Program-made: the position numbers and the translations under genes | DNA from: Neisseria sp. oral taxon 014 str. F0314 | Lineage (GTDB): Bacteria > Pseudomonadota > Gammaproteobacteria > Burkholderiales > Neisseriaceae | NCBI RefSeq assembly: GCF_005886145.1 | Contig: NZ_CP040504.1 | Coordinates: 2,356,001-2,420,000, forward strand | Direction of reading: 5' to 3' | Length of the DNA: 64,000 bases | Part shown: piece after piece, positions 7,773 through 17,845 of the stretch | How positions within the stretch are numbered: the first letter of the stretch is position 1 | How the letters are laid out: each line of letters starts with the position of its first letter | Notes under the pieces: model-generated | Database searches by the model: none | What the model saw: only the letters and a program-made list of their open reading frames with translations | Told to the model about the DNA's origin: nothing

Positions 7773-8594
7773 TTAAAACCGCCGCTTCAATTTGCACGCC
7801 TGCAAAATATGTACGGCCAGTTCTTCCACCGATTTGTCGGTCGTGTTGGTAAACGGGATGCCGTGGCGCTTGAACATGCTTTGCGCATCGGAGATTTCGC
7901 TGCGGCAGGTGTCGATTTTGGAATAAGTCGAGTTGGGGCGGCGTTCCTGACGGATGGCCTGGAGGCGTTCGGGCTGGATGGTGAGGCCGAACAGCTTGTC
8001 TTTGTAGGGTTTGACCATGCGCGGCAGGTCGGACGACTCCAAATCGTCGGGAATCAGCGGGTAGTTGGCGGCGCGGATGCCGTATTGCAGCGCAAGGTAG
8101 AGGCAGGTCGGCGTTTTGCCCGAACGCGATACGCCCATCAGGATGACGTCGGCCTCTTTCAGGTTTTTGTCGCTGACGCCGTCGTCATGGTTGAGCGAAA
8201 AATTGACCGCCTCCATACGCGCGTCGTAACGCTGGGTGTTGCCGATGCCGTGGTGGCCGTGGTGGGCTGTGGTGGCTTCGACATCCAACTCTTTTTCCAA
8301 CTCGCCGAGAAAAGTATCGAAGAAGTTGATTTGAAAAGCATTCGCTTCTTTGATAATTTGGCGGATTTCGTTGTTGACCACGCTGACGAAGGCAATCGGC
8401 CGCCGCCCCTGCGATTCGGCGGCCCGATTGACGATGTCGACGACCGAACGGGCTTTTTCGGCGGTGTCGATAAAGGGGTAGGTAGCCCGCTTGAATTCGA
8501 TGTTGCTGAACTGGTTGAGCAAGGCTTCGCCGATATTTTCAGCGGTCAGGCCGGTACGGTCGGAAATATAAAAGATATTGCGTGTGACGGTCAT
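7773..8594 (-). CDS. ppsR: Phosphoenolpyruvate synthase regulatory protein PpsR (DUF299)
   Basis: A 273-residue bifunctional kinase/phosphorylase of the DUF299 family. It inactivates PEP synthase by ADP-dependent phosphorylation of a Thr and reactivates it by Pi-dependent dephosphorylation. The P-loop-like GVSRSGKT sits at residues 154-161, the family's hallmark, and ISDRTGLTAEN is near the N-terminus. It is divergent from ppsA, its known target, across a 416-base regulatory region, so the functional assignment is strongly supported by context. Confidence 0.95.
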   Translation of the reverse strand: MTVTRNIFYISDRTGLTAENIGEALLNQFSNIEFKRATYPFIDTAEKARSVVDIVNRAAESQGRRPIAFVSVVNNEIRQIIKEANAFQINFFDTFLGELEKELDVEATTAHHGHHGIGNTQRYDARMEAVNFSLNHDDGVSDKNLKEADVILMGVSRSGKTPTCLYLALQYGIRAANYPLIPDDLESSDLPRMVKPYKDKLFGLTIQPERLQAIRQERRPNSTYSKIDTCRSEISDAQSMFKRHGIPFTNTTDKSVEELAVHILQACKLKRRF

Positions 8595-9010
8595 GGGGTG
8601 TTTTCCTTAGTGTTCAGGACGGTTTCGAATCATCATAGCAAGAGAACCGCAGGGAATAAAGCGGGAAAGCTTTGATTACAGGTGGTTACAATGAAGTTGA
8701 ACGAAATAAAAATACCAATTTTATATGGTGAATCATAAAATAATTGGTATTTAATGCTAATATTTTGTGTTAACATTAGGGCGAAAAAATCATTAACCTA
8801 TTGCAAAACCCCTGTTTTACAAGATGATAACATACGGAGCATATGCTCCCGCCGGTCGGATTTCATTCCGCTACATGGTCGGAAGCGGCAATTTTTCAGA
8901 TACCTGCAATGTTTGTCAAGGGATAAAGTACATGACAGGGGCGGATTGAATGCCTTAAAATACCCGAGCGGACTCATTTCTTTTTTAACATTTTGAATTG
9001 GACACAACAA
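8595..9010. promoter_or_regulatory. Divergent ppsR/ppsA control region with two inverted repeats
   Basis: This 416-base stretch contains an 11-base inverted repeat (AAATACCAATT at 8710-8720 and AATTGGTATTT at 8742-8752) with a further TTTAT/ATAAA pairing inside. It also contains a perfect 14-base palindrome GGAGCATATGCTCC at 8836-8849. Both lie upstream of ppsA and are candidate operators or transcript hairpins. No regulator is known to me for either sequence. No convincing gene is present; an 80-codon frame over ppsA's leader looks fortuitous. Confidence 0.55.
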
Positions 9011-11395
9011 ATGGCTGACAACTACGTTATTTGGTTTGAAAACCTGCGCATGACCGATGTGGAGAGTGTGGGCGGTAAAAACGCCTCTTTGGGCGAGATG
9101 ATCAGTCAGTTGACTGAAAAGGGCGTGCGCGTTCCCGGCGGTTTTGCGACCACAGCCGAAGCCTACCGCGCTTTTTTGGCGCACGAAGGTTTGAGCGAAC
9201 GCATTTCGGCCGCGTTGGCCGAGTTGGACATTGAAGATGTTGCCGAGTTGGCGCGTGTGGGCAAGGAAATCCGCCAATGGATTTTGAACACGCCGTTTCC
9301 GGAACAACTGAACGCCGAAATCGAAGAGGCGTGGAATAAAATGGTGGTCGATGCGGGCGGTGCGGACATTTCCGTGGCGGTGCGTTCGTCTGCCACCGCA
9401 GAAGACCTGCCTGACGCATCGTTTGCAGGTCAACAGGAAACTTTCCTGAATATCAACGGCTTGGATAATGTAAAAGAAGCCATGCACCATGTGTTTGCCT
9501 CCCTGTACAACGACCGCGCCATTTCTTACCGCGTCCATAAAGGCTTTGCGCACGACGTGGTGGCGTTGTCGGCAGGCGTGCAGCGTATGGTCCGTTCCGA
9601 CAGCGGCGCATCCGGCGTGATGTTCACTCTCGACACCGAATCCGGTTACGACCAAGTCGTTTTCGTTACTTCTTCCTACGGCTTGGGCGAAAACGTCGTT
9701 CAAGGCGCGGTTAACCCCGACGAATTCTATGTGTTCAAACCCACGCTGAAAGCGGGTAAACCCGCGATTCTGCGCAAAACTATGGGTTCGAAACAAATCA
9801 AAATGATTTTCACCGACAAAGCCGAAGCCGGTAAATCCGTGATGAACGTCGATGTGCCCGAAGAAGACCGCAACCGCTTCTCCATCTCCGACGAAGAAAT
9901 CACCGAGTTGGCACACTACGCGCTGACGATTGAAAAACACTACGGCCGCCCGATGGACATCGAATGGGGTCGCGACGGCATCGACGGCAAACTCTATATC
10001 CTGCAAGCCCGTCCTGAAACCGTGAAATCTCAGGAAGACGGCAGCCGCAGTCTGCGCCGCTACGCCATCAGCGGTGAGAAAAACGTGTTGTGCCAAGGGC
10101 GCGCCATCGGCCAGCGGGTGGGGCAAGGTAGAATACGTTTGGTGAAAGACGCATCGCAAATGAATACCGTCGAAGCCGGCGACGTACTCGTAACCGATAT
10201 GACCGACCCGGATTGGGAGCCGGTGATGAAACGTGCGTCCGCCATCGTTACCAACCGCGGCGGACGTACCTGCCATGCCGCCATTATCGCGCGCGAACTG
10301 GGCATCCCCGCCGTCGTCGGCTGCGGCGATGCGACCGGTCTGCTTTCAGACGGCCAAGACGTAACCGTATCCTGCGCCGAAGGCGATACCGGCTTGATTT
10401 ACGCCGGATTGCTGGATGTGCAGATTACCGATGTCGCTTTGGACAACATGCCCAAAGCCCCCGTCAAAGTCATGATGAACGTCGGCAACCCCGAACTGGC
10501 ATTCAGCTTCTCCGGCCTGCCGAGCGAAGGTATCGGCTTGGCGCGCATGGAGTTCATCATTAACCGCCAAATCGGTATCCACCCGAAAGCCCTGTTGGAA
10601 TTTGACGGCTTGGACGACGAATTGAAGGCCGAAATCACCCGCCGTATCGCAGGTTATGCCTCTCCGGTCGATTTCTATGTCGATAAAATTGCCGAAGGTG
10701 TGGCGACGCTGGCCGCATCGGTTTATCCGCGCAAAACCATCGTGCGCCTGTCCGATTTCAAATCCAACGAATATGCCAACTTGGTCGGCGGCAACCTCTA
10801 TGAACCGCACGAAGAAAACCCGATGCTGGGCTTCCGCGGTGCGGCGCGTTACGTTGCCGACAGCTTTAAAGACTGCTTCGCGCTCGAATGCAAAGCCCTC
10901 AAACGCGTCCGTGACGAAATGGGACTGACCAACGTCGAAATCATGATTCCGTTCGTCCGCACGTTGGGCGAAGCCGAAGCGGTGGTTAAGGCATTGAAGG
11001 AAAACGGTTTGGAACGCGGCAAAAACGGCCTGCGCCTGATTATGATGTGCGAATTACCGAGCAACGCGGTATTGGCGGAACAATTCCTGCAATACTTCGA
11101 CGGCTTCTCCATCGGTTCCAACGACATGACCCAACTGACCCTCGGCCTCGACCGCGACAGCGGCTTGGTGTCTGAATCGTTCGACGAGCGCAACCCCGCC
11201 GTCAAAGTGATGCTGCACCTGGCTATCTCCGCCTGCCGCAAGCAAAACAAATACGTCGGCATCTGCGGCCAAGGTCCGTCGGATCATCCTGACTTTGCCA
11301 AATGGCTGGTGGAGGAAGGTATCGAAAGCGTATCGCTGAACCCGGATACCGTTATCGAAACTTGGCTGTATCTGGCTGAGGAATTGGGTAAATAA
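9011..11395 (+). CDS. ppsA: Phosphoenolpyruvate synthase
   Basis: This 794-residue enzyme converts pyruvate, ATP and water to PEP, AMP and phosphate, feeding gluconeogenesis. The N-terminal ATP-grasp-like domain has [11 protein letters not shown] near residues 20-30. The swivelling phosphohistidine domain has [15 protein letters not shown] with the catalytic His at residue 422. The C-terminal TIM barrel has [16 protein letters not shown] and the Cys-containing GICGQGPSD. The ATG at 9011 was chosen; an in-frame TTG six codons upstream has no better ribosome-binding site. The divergent ppsR encodes its reversible inactivator. Confidence 0.97.
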   Translation: MADNYVIWFENLRMTDVESVGGKNASLGEMISQLTEKGVRVPGGFATTAEAYRAFLAHEGLSERISAALAELDIEDVAELARVGKEIRQWILNTPFPEQLNAEIEEAWNKMVVDAGGADISVAVRSSATAEDLPDASFAGQQETFLNINGLDNVKEAMHHVFASLYNDRAISYRVHKGFAHDVVALSAGVQRMVRSDSGASGVMFTLDTESGYDQVVFVTSSYGLGENVVQGAVNPDEFYVFKPTLKAGKPAILRKTMGSKQIKMIFTDKAEAGKSVMNVDVPEEDRNRFSISDEEITELAHYALTIEKHYGRPMDIEWGRDGIDGKLYILQARPETVKSQEDGSRSLRRYAISGEKNVLCQGRAIGQRVGQGRIRLVKDASQMNTVEAGDVLVTDMTDPDWEPVMKRASAIVTNRGGRTCHAAIIARELGIPAVVGCGDATGLLSDGQDVTVSCAEGDTGLIYAGLLDVQITDVALDNMPKAPVKVMMNVGNPELAFSFSGLPSEGIGLARMEFIINRQIGIHPKALLEFDGLDDELKAEITRRIAGYASPVDFYVDKIAEGVATLAASVYPRKTIVRLSDFKSNEYANLVGGNLYEPHEENPMLGFRGAARYVADSFKDCFALECKALKRVRDEMGLTNVEIMIPFVRTLGEAEAVVKALKENGLERGKNGLRLIMMCELPSNAVLAEQFLQYFDGFSIGSNDMTQLTLGLDRDSGLVSESFDERNPAVKVMLHLAISACRKQNKYVGICGQGPSDHPDFAKWLVEEGIESVSLNPDTVIETWLYLAEELGK

Positions 11396-11419
11396 ACAGA
11401 GGCCGTCTGAAAAATATAA

Positions 11420-12853
<1,434 letters not shown>

Positions 12854-12868
12854 TCTTTTTGCTAAAGA

Positions 12869-12902
12869 AGAGGCCGTCTGAAACGAGTTTTCAGACGGCC
12901 TC
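12869..12902. terminator. DUS hairpin between serS and the binding protein gene
   Basis: AGAGGCCGTCTGAAA pairs with TTTCAGACGGCCTCT around a 4-base loop, between the convergent ends of serS and the amino-acid binding protein gene. It probably serves both. Confidence 0.78.
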
Positions 12903-12929
12903 TAAAGTTATATCGGCAATCAAACCGGA

Positions 12930-13745
12930 TTATTTGGTTTTTTCGGCCTTTCCTGCTTTTGCTTCTTCTTTAGCGAAATATTTTGCGTAGATTTTGTCGT
13001 ATTCGCCGCTTTCGCGTACTTTTTTCAGGGCATCGTTCAGCATTTTGACGGCTGCTTCGTCACCTTTGCGCACCGCGATGCCGTAGTTTTCAACGGAAAA
13101 ATCGGGCAGGGTGATGAAATCCAGACCTTTGGTCGGATTGTTTTTCACATAGTTGGCGATGACGGCGCTGTCGCTGACCACGGAATCCAGTCCTCCGTTT
13201 TCCAGCTCTTTGATAATCAGCGGTACGGTTTCAAAGCGGGAGATTTTCGGATTGTCGCTGCCCAAGAGTTTGGAAACGGAGAAGTCGCCCGTTTGGCCGG
13301 TTACGACGCCGACTTTGGCCATGTTTTTCAGATCGTCGGAAGAAGCGACTTTTTTACCTTTCGGAACCAATACGACTTGCGTGATTTCAAAATAAGGGTC
13401 GCTGAAATCCATGGATTGTTTGCGCTCGTCAGTGATGGTTACGCCGGATATGACGATGTCGATGTCGCCGTTGCCGAGCGACGGGAACAGGCTTTCCCAA
13501 GGCTGGTGTTTGAATTCCACTTTGAAGTTGCCGGCCTTGGCCATCGCATTCATCAAATCGACGTCGAAGCCTTCCACATTGCCTTCCGATGTTTGCGATT
13601 CGAACGGCGCAAATTCGGCATTCATGCCGACGCGGTAAACTTTGTAGGGATTGGCTGCCGACGAATTTTTATTTTGCCCGCCGCAGGCACCGAGTGCCAA
13701 TGCGGAACAGGCCACGGCGGCGATAATCCATTTTTTCATGTTCAT
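12930..13745 (-). CDS. Amino-acid ABC transporter substrate-binding lipoprotein (polar/cystine type)
   Basis: A 271-residue family 3 solute-binding protein. The lipobox ALGAC places the lipidated Cys at residue 21. The SBP_bac_3 hallmark NAEFAPFE appears near residues 44-51, followed by GFDVDLMNAMAK and GDIDIVISGVTIT. The C-terminus ends in a Lys/Ala/Glu-rich tail. Closest remembered relatives are neisserial cystine/polar amino-acid binding proteins; the ligand cannot be read from sequence alone. No permease or ATPase is adjacent. The matching types occur singly at about 20.8 kb and 26.9 kb, so the importer may be assembled from three unlinked genes. Confidence 0.9.
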   Translation of the reverse strand: MNMKKWIIAAVACSALALGACGGQNKNSSAANPYKVYRVGMNAEFAPFESQTSEGNVEGFDVDLMNAMAKAGNFKVEFKHQPWESLFPSLGNGDIDIVISGVTITDERKQSMDFSDPYFEITQVVLVPKGKKVASSDDLKNMAKVGVVTGQTGDFSVSKLLGSDNPKISRFETVPLIIKELENGGLDSVVSDSAVIANYVKNNPTKGLDFITLPDFSVENYGIAVRKGDEAAVKMLNDALKKVRESGEYDKIYAKYFAKEEAKAGKAEKTK

Positions 13746-13857
13746 GGGGATTCCTTAAGTCTTTTGTTGGTAGAGACGGTCGTTTAGTTTAGCATAAGTT
13801 TACATTAAATGCGGCGGGATTGTTATGAAATGAATATTGTCCCGTTTCTCCGGCGGA

Positions 13858-14109
13858 TTAGCGTTCTTTTTCGCGGAAGAAGGCATAAGTTACGTCATGG
13901 AATAAATCGATATGCGGGCTGTCTTCGTAGTTCAGTTCGTCCAAGGCGTCCTCGAAGGCCAGTTGGATGGACTCGACGGCATCTTGCGCGGTTTCGGGGG
14001 GAAGGGCGCGGATAAGCCCTTTGATAGCGGTTGCGAGGACATGGTTCTGCATACGCAAAACGTCATTGGCTTCTTCCAGATATTCGAGGCGTTGTTCGAT
14101 GCTGCTCAT
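13858..14109 (-). CDS. Small conserved hypothetical protein
   Basis: An 83-residue acidic protein. Residues 4-30 have heptad-like leucines and predict a short coiled coil; the rest is helical, ending with Arg/Glu. It is divergent from the 262-residue gene at 14205, and a TATAAT at 14145-14150 on the minus strand is a plausible -10 for it. A ribosome-binding site AAAGAAC precedes the ATG. The coiled-coil opening resembles SlyX-like proteins, but I do not claim that family. Confidence 0.7.
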   Translation of the reverse strand: MSSIEQRLEYLEEANDVLRMQNHVLATAIKGLIRALPPETAQDAVESIQLAFEDALDELNYEDSPHIDLFHDVTYAFFREKER

Positions 14110-14204
14110 GATAGTTCTTTCGGAATCTGTTAAAATACCGCGCTATTATATAGCAAACCGCTGGGTCGGTTTGCGCAACGGAACAACCGACAGGCACATG
14201 ATAA

Positions 14205-14993
14205 ATGGAAACGAATACCCCCAAGCAGGAACAGCCGGAAGAATCGTTTGACTGGGAAAGCCGTTTGGAAAAACTGCGTCAAACCCGTCAGATAAACGCC
14301 CCCTATACCCATGCACCGCTGATTAAAGAATCGGCGCGCGAGAAACCGGTCGAAACCGAAACGTACAAACTCGATGCCGGAACGCGCGACAAGGTATTAA
14401 TGGAATATCTGGAGCAATGGCAGCGCGAACACAATGCCGAATTGGAAGAAACCGAACAGGTGGAAACCGACACCATGGTTTTGTTGCAGGAAAACTGGCT
14501 GAGTGCGCAGTCGTCGTTGCAGATGAAAGCGTCGGACAAACAAATCGACAGCACCCGTACAGTGTGGCTGAATCCGAAGCATCAAAAAGTGGAGTTTGCC
14601 GCTCCCGAGCAAAGCGATCGGCCTTCTTCAGGAGGGCAGCAGGAAGGCGCGGCGGCCGAGAGCGGAGTTTCAGACGGCCTCGCGGCGGAAGAGGGGCCGC
14701 GCATCGCGGTCAACATTAACGTATTGAACCCGCAGGCAGTCAATCGCAAGGAAGTGTTCTGCCTTTCCGAAAAAGACCTGACCGAGCGGCTGATTGAACG
14801 GATGCGGCCGCATGTGGCCGATGCCGTCAACGGCATGATACGCGTCGCGGTGCAGAAACAGATGGCGCTCTTTACCTACCAGCTCCAGCAGACGCTTAAC
14901 GAACAGGCGCCGCAGTTGGTGGAGGAAGTGTTGGAGTACAACATTAAAAAAGTGCTGACCGATCTGAAATACGAGATGAAATACAAACGTTGA
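14205..14993 (+). CDS. Hypothetical protein, 262 residues
   Basis: An acidic, soluble protein without signal peptide or membrane segment. The first 170 residues are low in hydrophobics and probably disordered. An in-frame DUS encodes SGVSDGLAAEEG near residue 155. The C-terminal 80 residues look folded and helical (LTERLIERMRPHVADAVNGM, then an amphipathic Gln-rich helix) and may be a protein-interaction domain. I do not recognise a characterised family. It is followed by a classic terminator and is divergent from the 83-residue gene. Confidence 0.72.
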   Translation: METNTPKQEQPEESFDWESRLEKLRQTRQINAPYTHAPLIKESAREKPVETETYKLDAGTRDKVLMEYLEQWQREHNAELEETEQVETDTMVLLQENWLSAQSSLQMKASDKQIDSTRTVWLNPKHQKVEFAAPEQSDRPSSGGQQEGAAAESGVSDGLAAEEGPRIAVNINVLNPQAVNRKEVFCLSEKDLTERLIERMRPHVADAVNGMIRVAVQKQMALFTYQLQQTLNEQAPQLVEEVLEYNIKKVLTDLKYEMKYKR

Positions 14994-15005
14994 TGCGAAA
15001 CGGAA

Positions 15006-15036
15006 ACACAGCAGCGGCAAGCTGCTGTTGTTTTTT
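15006..15036 (+). terminator. Rho-independent terminator
   Basis: CAGCAGC pairs with GCTGCTG around a GGCAA loop and is followed by TTGTTTTTT, directly after the 262-residue gene. Confidence 0.85.
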
Positions 15037-15081
15037 ATCCGGATTGTCGTTTTATCGAAAGGTTTGATTGGAAGACAAAAC

Positions 15082-15561
15082 ATGAAAAGATGGGTGTGGA
15101 TTATCGTTGCCGCACTGGCCGTATTCGGCTACCGGCAATTTCAGCAGCATGAGGCGGGGCAGGGCCGCAGCGTTATCGAGAGGCCGTCTGAAAAGCGTTC
15201 GGCCGACGTCAAGTCAGGGCAGGGCAGCGCCGAACAGGTTTTGCGGCAGGCTTTTGAAGCCGGACGCGGCGACATTCAGATCGAGGGCCGGGGCGTAGTC
15301 GTCAAAACCCTGCCTGATGACGAAAAAGGTTCGCGCCACCAACGGTTTATCCTGAAGCTGTCCGGCGGGCAGACGCTTTTGGTGGCGCACAATATCGACT
15401 TGGCCGACAAAATCAAAGGCTTGAAAAAAGGTGATACGGTTGGCTTTTACGGCGAATACGAATGGTCCAAGCAGGGCGGCGTTATCCATTGGACGCACCG
15501 CGATCCAGCCGGACGCCATGCCGACGGCTGGTTGAAGCATAACGGCAGGATTTACTGGTAA
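15082..15561 (+). CDS. DUF3465 family protein, membrane-anchored or secreted
   Basis: A 159-residue protein starting at ATG 15082, with an N-terminal hydrophobic segment (WVWIIVAALAVFGY) that is a signal anchor or signal peptide. An in-frame DUS encodes IERPSEKRSAD in the linker. The folded C-terminal part contains GRGVVVKTLPDD, HQRFILKL and VIHWTHRDPAGRHADGWLKHNG, which fit the DUF3465 family, an OB-fold-like small domain. Upstream in-frame sequence overlaps the preceding terminator and was excluded. Molecular function is unknown. Confidence 0.82.
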   Translation: MKRWVWIIVAALAVFGYRQFQQHEAGQGRSVIERPSEKRSADVKSGQGSAEQVLRQAFEAGRGDIQIEGRGVVVKTLPDDEKGSRHQRFILKLSGGQTLLVAHNIDLADKIKGLKKGDTVGFYGEYEWSKQGGVIHWTHRDPAGRHADGWLKHNGRIYW

Positions 15562-15581
15562 AAGTTGCTTCCAAAACGAAC

Positions 15582-15629
15582 AAACCCAAAGGCCGTCTGA
15601 AAACCATTTTTCAGACGGCCTTTGGGTTT
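15582..15629. terminator. Extended DUS hairpin, 22-base perfect stem
   Basis: AAACCCAAAGGCCGTCTGAAAA pairs perfectly with the reverse complement across a 4-base loop between the convergent DUF3465 gene and metQ. It is one of the longest stems in the window. Confidence 0.8.
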
Positions 15630-15640
15630 AAAACGCCCGT

Positions 15641-16558
15641 TTATTTTGCTGCGGAAGCGGTGGAAGCGGCTTCGGCTTTCGCGCCGGCTGCTGCATTCTC
15701 ACCCCAAGCGGCAGGGTATTTGTAACCTTCGAAGCGTTTGCGTGCGTAGGTTTTAAACTCGTCGGAGTTGTAGGCTTCGGTTACGTCTTTGAGCCATTGG
15801 CTGTCTTTGTCGGCGGTTTTGACGGCTGCCCAGTTGACGTAGGCGAAGCTCGGTTCTTGGAACAGGGCTTCGGTCAGCTTCATGCCGCTGCTCATGGCGT
15901 AGTTGCCGTTAACTACGGCGAAATCGACGTCGGCGCGGCTGCGCGGCAGTTGTGCGGCTTCAAGTTCTACGATTTTGATGTTTTTCGGATTTTCGGCGAT
16001 GTCGGCTTTGGAAGCAGTCAGCGGATTAACACCGTCTTTCAACTTAACCCAGCCCAATTCGTTCAACATGACCAGCGCGCGGGCGAAGTTGGACGGGTCG
16101 TTAGGCGCGGAAACGCTGCTGCCGTCTTTGACTTCGTCCAGCGATTTCAGTTTGCCCGGATACAGGCCCAAAGGCGCAGTCGGCACTTGGAAGGCTTCGG
16201 TGATGTCTAATTTGTGTTCTTTTTTGAAGTCGTCCAGATAAGGTTTGTGCTGGAAAATATTGATGTCCAGTTCGCCTTCTGCCAAAGCGAGGTTGGGGCG
16301 GACGTAGTCGGTGAATTCGACCAATTTGACGGTATAGCCTTTTTTCTCCAGCGCAGGTTGGATTTGGTCTTTGACCATGTCGCCGAAGTCGCCGACGGTC
16401 GTGCCGAAGACGATTTCTTTTTTCGCCGCGCCGTTGTCGGCGGCCGGCGATGCGGCGGATGCGGCAGCAGGCGCGCTGTCTTTCTGACCGCCGCAGGCTG
16501 CCAGTACCACGGCGAGCGCGGCGGCGGAAAGGGTTTTGAAGAAGGTGGTTGTCTGCAT
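15641..16558 (-). CDS. metQ: D-/L-methionine-binding lipoprotein MetQ (NlpA family)
   Basis: A 305-residue NlpA-family binding protein, orthologous in sequence type to the neisserial antigen GNA1946. The lipobox VVLAAC places the lipidated Cys at residue 22, followed by an Ala/Ser/Pro-rich linker. Family signatures are visible: NIFQHKPYLDDF near residues 98-110, DPSNFARALVMLNE and FAVVNGNYA. The Ala-rich C-terminal tail is typical of neisserial lipoproteins. It delivers methionine to MetNI. It is separated from metI by a DUS hairpin and a small membrane protein gene, so it may also have its own promoter. Confidence 0.95.
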   Translation of the reverse strand: MQTTTFFKTLSAAALAVVLAACGGQKDSAPAAASAASPAADNGAAKKEIVFGTTVGDFGDMVKDQIQPALEKKGYTVKLVEFTDYVRPNLALAEGELDINIFQHKPYLDDFKKEHKLDITEAFQVPTAPLGLYPGKLKSLDEVKDGSSVSAPNDPSNFARALVMLNELGWVKLKDGVNPLTASKADIAENPKNIKIVELEAAQLPRSRADVDFAVVNGNYAMSSGMKLTEALFQEPSFAYVNWAAVKTADKDSQWLKDVTEAYNSDEFKTYARKRFEGYKYPAAWGENAAAGAKAEAASTASAAK

Positions 16559-16624
16559 GTTTTACTCCTGGTGAGTGTTAAGTCGATTTTTCAGACGGCC
16601 TCTGCCGTCGGGACAGGTGGAATT

Positions 16625-17095
16625 TTAAATCCATTTATGGGAAACGGGACGGTTTTTTATGGTGAGGTACAGGCCTTTGGCGGAACGGTAACACAGCCAG
16701 ATTAATCCCGCTTCAATCATCAGGGATGAAACGGACGTAACCAAATCCGCCGTAAGGACGAACGCGTCTTCATTGACGCCCGTTGCATCCGTTAGGATAA
16801 ATGCTGCAATAATGTCTATTAAAATAAAAACGGCCATGACTGCGAGACACAGCAAAATAAAGAAGCACATATCGCCCAGCAGCATTTTGCCGTTGTGCGC
16901 TTTGATGCCCGCCGCCGAGTTTTTTAATTTGTACAGGCTGGCGAGTTGGGCAATCAGCATACCGAGACTCAGGCCGATGTACAACATGTCCGGCATCTCT
17001 TCAGGTTCGATATAGCTCCAAAGAGTACCGCCGATATTGATTAAATAATTGGCAATCAAAATTGGTCCGGCGTATTTCATTCCGTATCTTTTCAT
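16625..17095 (-). CDS. Hypothetical four-helix membrane protein inside the met cluster
   Basis: A 156-residue protein with four predicted membrane segments, around residues 10-28, 38-56, 72-102 and 118-138. A short Lys/Asn-rich cytosolic loop carries AGIKAHNGKML. It sits on the same strand between metI and metQ, where the two transporter genes are usually adjacent or near each other. Nothing in it resembles an ABC subunit. I do not recognise the family. It could be an unrelated insertion or a met-cluster accessory protein. Confidence 0.72.
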   Translation of the reverse strand: MKRYGMKYAGPILIANYLINIGGTLWSYIEPEEMPDMLYIGLSLGMLIAQLASLYKLKNSAAGIKAHNGKMLLGDMCFFILLCLAVMAVFILIDIIAAFILTDATGVNEDAFVLTADLVTSVSSLMIEAGLIWLCYRSAKGLYLTIKNRPVSHKWI

Positions 17096-17102
17096 TCAAA
17101 AG

Positions 17103-17146
17103 GCCGTCTGAAATTTCATCAGGCGTATTTTTCAGACGGCATTTTT
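17103..17146 (-). terminator. DUS hairpin downstream of metI
   Basis: GCCGTCTGAAA (17103-17113) pairs with TTTCAGACGGC (17130-17140) around a 16-base loop. The right copy reads ATGCCGTCTGAA on the minus strand, a rare AT-DUS among AG-DUS copies. It may end metNI transcription. Confidence 0.6.
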
Positions 17147-17157
17147 GTGTTTGGTTT

Positions 17158-17844
17158 CTAACGTTTGTCCAATTTCCGCGCCAACGCGTTGCCGGTGCTT
17201 TGAATCAGGATAACGAGCAGCACGAGGAGGGCGACGATGAAGATGATGACTTCGGTTTGATAGCGGTAGTAGCCGTAGCGGATGGCGAGGTCGCCCAAGC
17301 CGCCGCCGCCTATCATGCCTGCCGCCGCGCTGTATGAGAGCAGGCCGATGGCGAGGACGGTGATGCTGGAAACCATGCCTGCGCGGGCTTCGTTCAAGAG
17401 GACTTTGCGGACGATGGCAAGCGGCGAGGCGCCCATGGCGGTGGCGGCTTCAATCACGCCTTTGGGGACTTCGCGCAGGTTTTGTTCCACTAAGCGGGCG
17501 AAGTAAAACAGGCCGGACACGCTCAATACCAGCGAGGCGGCAATCGGGCCGATAGTGCTGCCGACGATGGCGCGGGTGGCGGGTATCATGGCAATCATCA
17601 GGATGACGAAGGGGAAGGCGCGCATCAGGTTGACTAAGTTGTCGAGCAGGAAATTCACCGGTTTGTTGTAATGCAGTTGGCGGCTGGAAGTTACGAAAAG
17701 CAAGACGCCCAAGAGCGTGCCGAAAATGACGGCAATCGTGGTGGACAGTCCGACCATAACAAAGGTTTCGCCCAAAGCGCGGACGATTTCGTCTTTCATG
17801 CCGACGATGGTGGAAACGGCTTGTTCGAATGTTAAGTCTGCCAT
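17158..17844 (-). CDS. metI: Methionine ABC transporter permease MetI
   Basis: A 228-residue inner-membrane permease with about five transmembrane segments. The conserved BPD-transporter EAA loop reads EAATAMGASPLAIVRKVLLNEA near residues 138-159 and contacts the MetN ATPase. Length matches MetI (about 217-230). It is directly downstream of metN (one base between the genes), so the two are co-translated. With MetN and MetQ it imports D- and L-methionine. Confidence 0.96.
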   Translation of the reverse strand: MADLTFEQAVSTIVGMKDEIVRALGETFVMVGLSTTIAVIFGTLLGVLLFVTSSRQLHYNKPVNFLLDNLVNLMRAFPFVILMIAMIPATRAIVGSTIGPIAASLVLSVSGLFYFARLVEQNLREVPKGVIEAATAMGASPLAIVRKVLLNEARAGMVSSITVLAIGLLSYSAAAGMIGGGGLGDLAIRYGYYRYQTEVIIFIVALLVLLVILIQSTGNALARKLDKR

Positions 17845-17845
17845 A

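Noticed and set aside
8754..8996. 80-codon frame in the ppsA leader
   Set aside because: AT-rich leader sequence with Cys/Arg-rich random composition and no ribosome-binding site.
8798..10276. Minus-strand open frame of 492 codons opposite ppsA
   Set aside because: Antisense shadow of a clear enzyme gene; His/Phe/Gly-rich with no recognisable domain.
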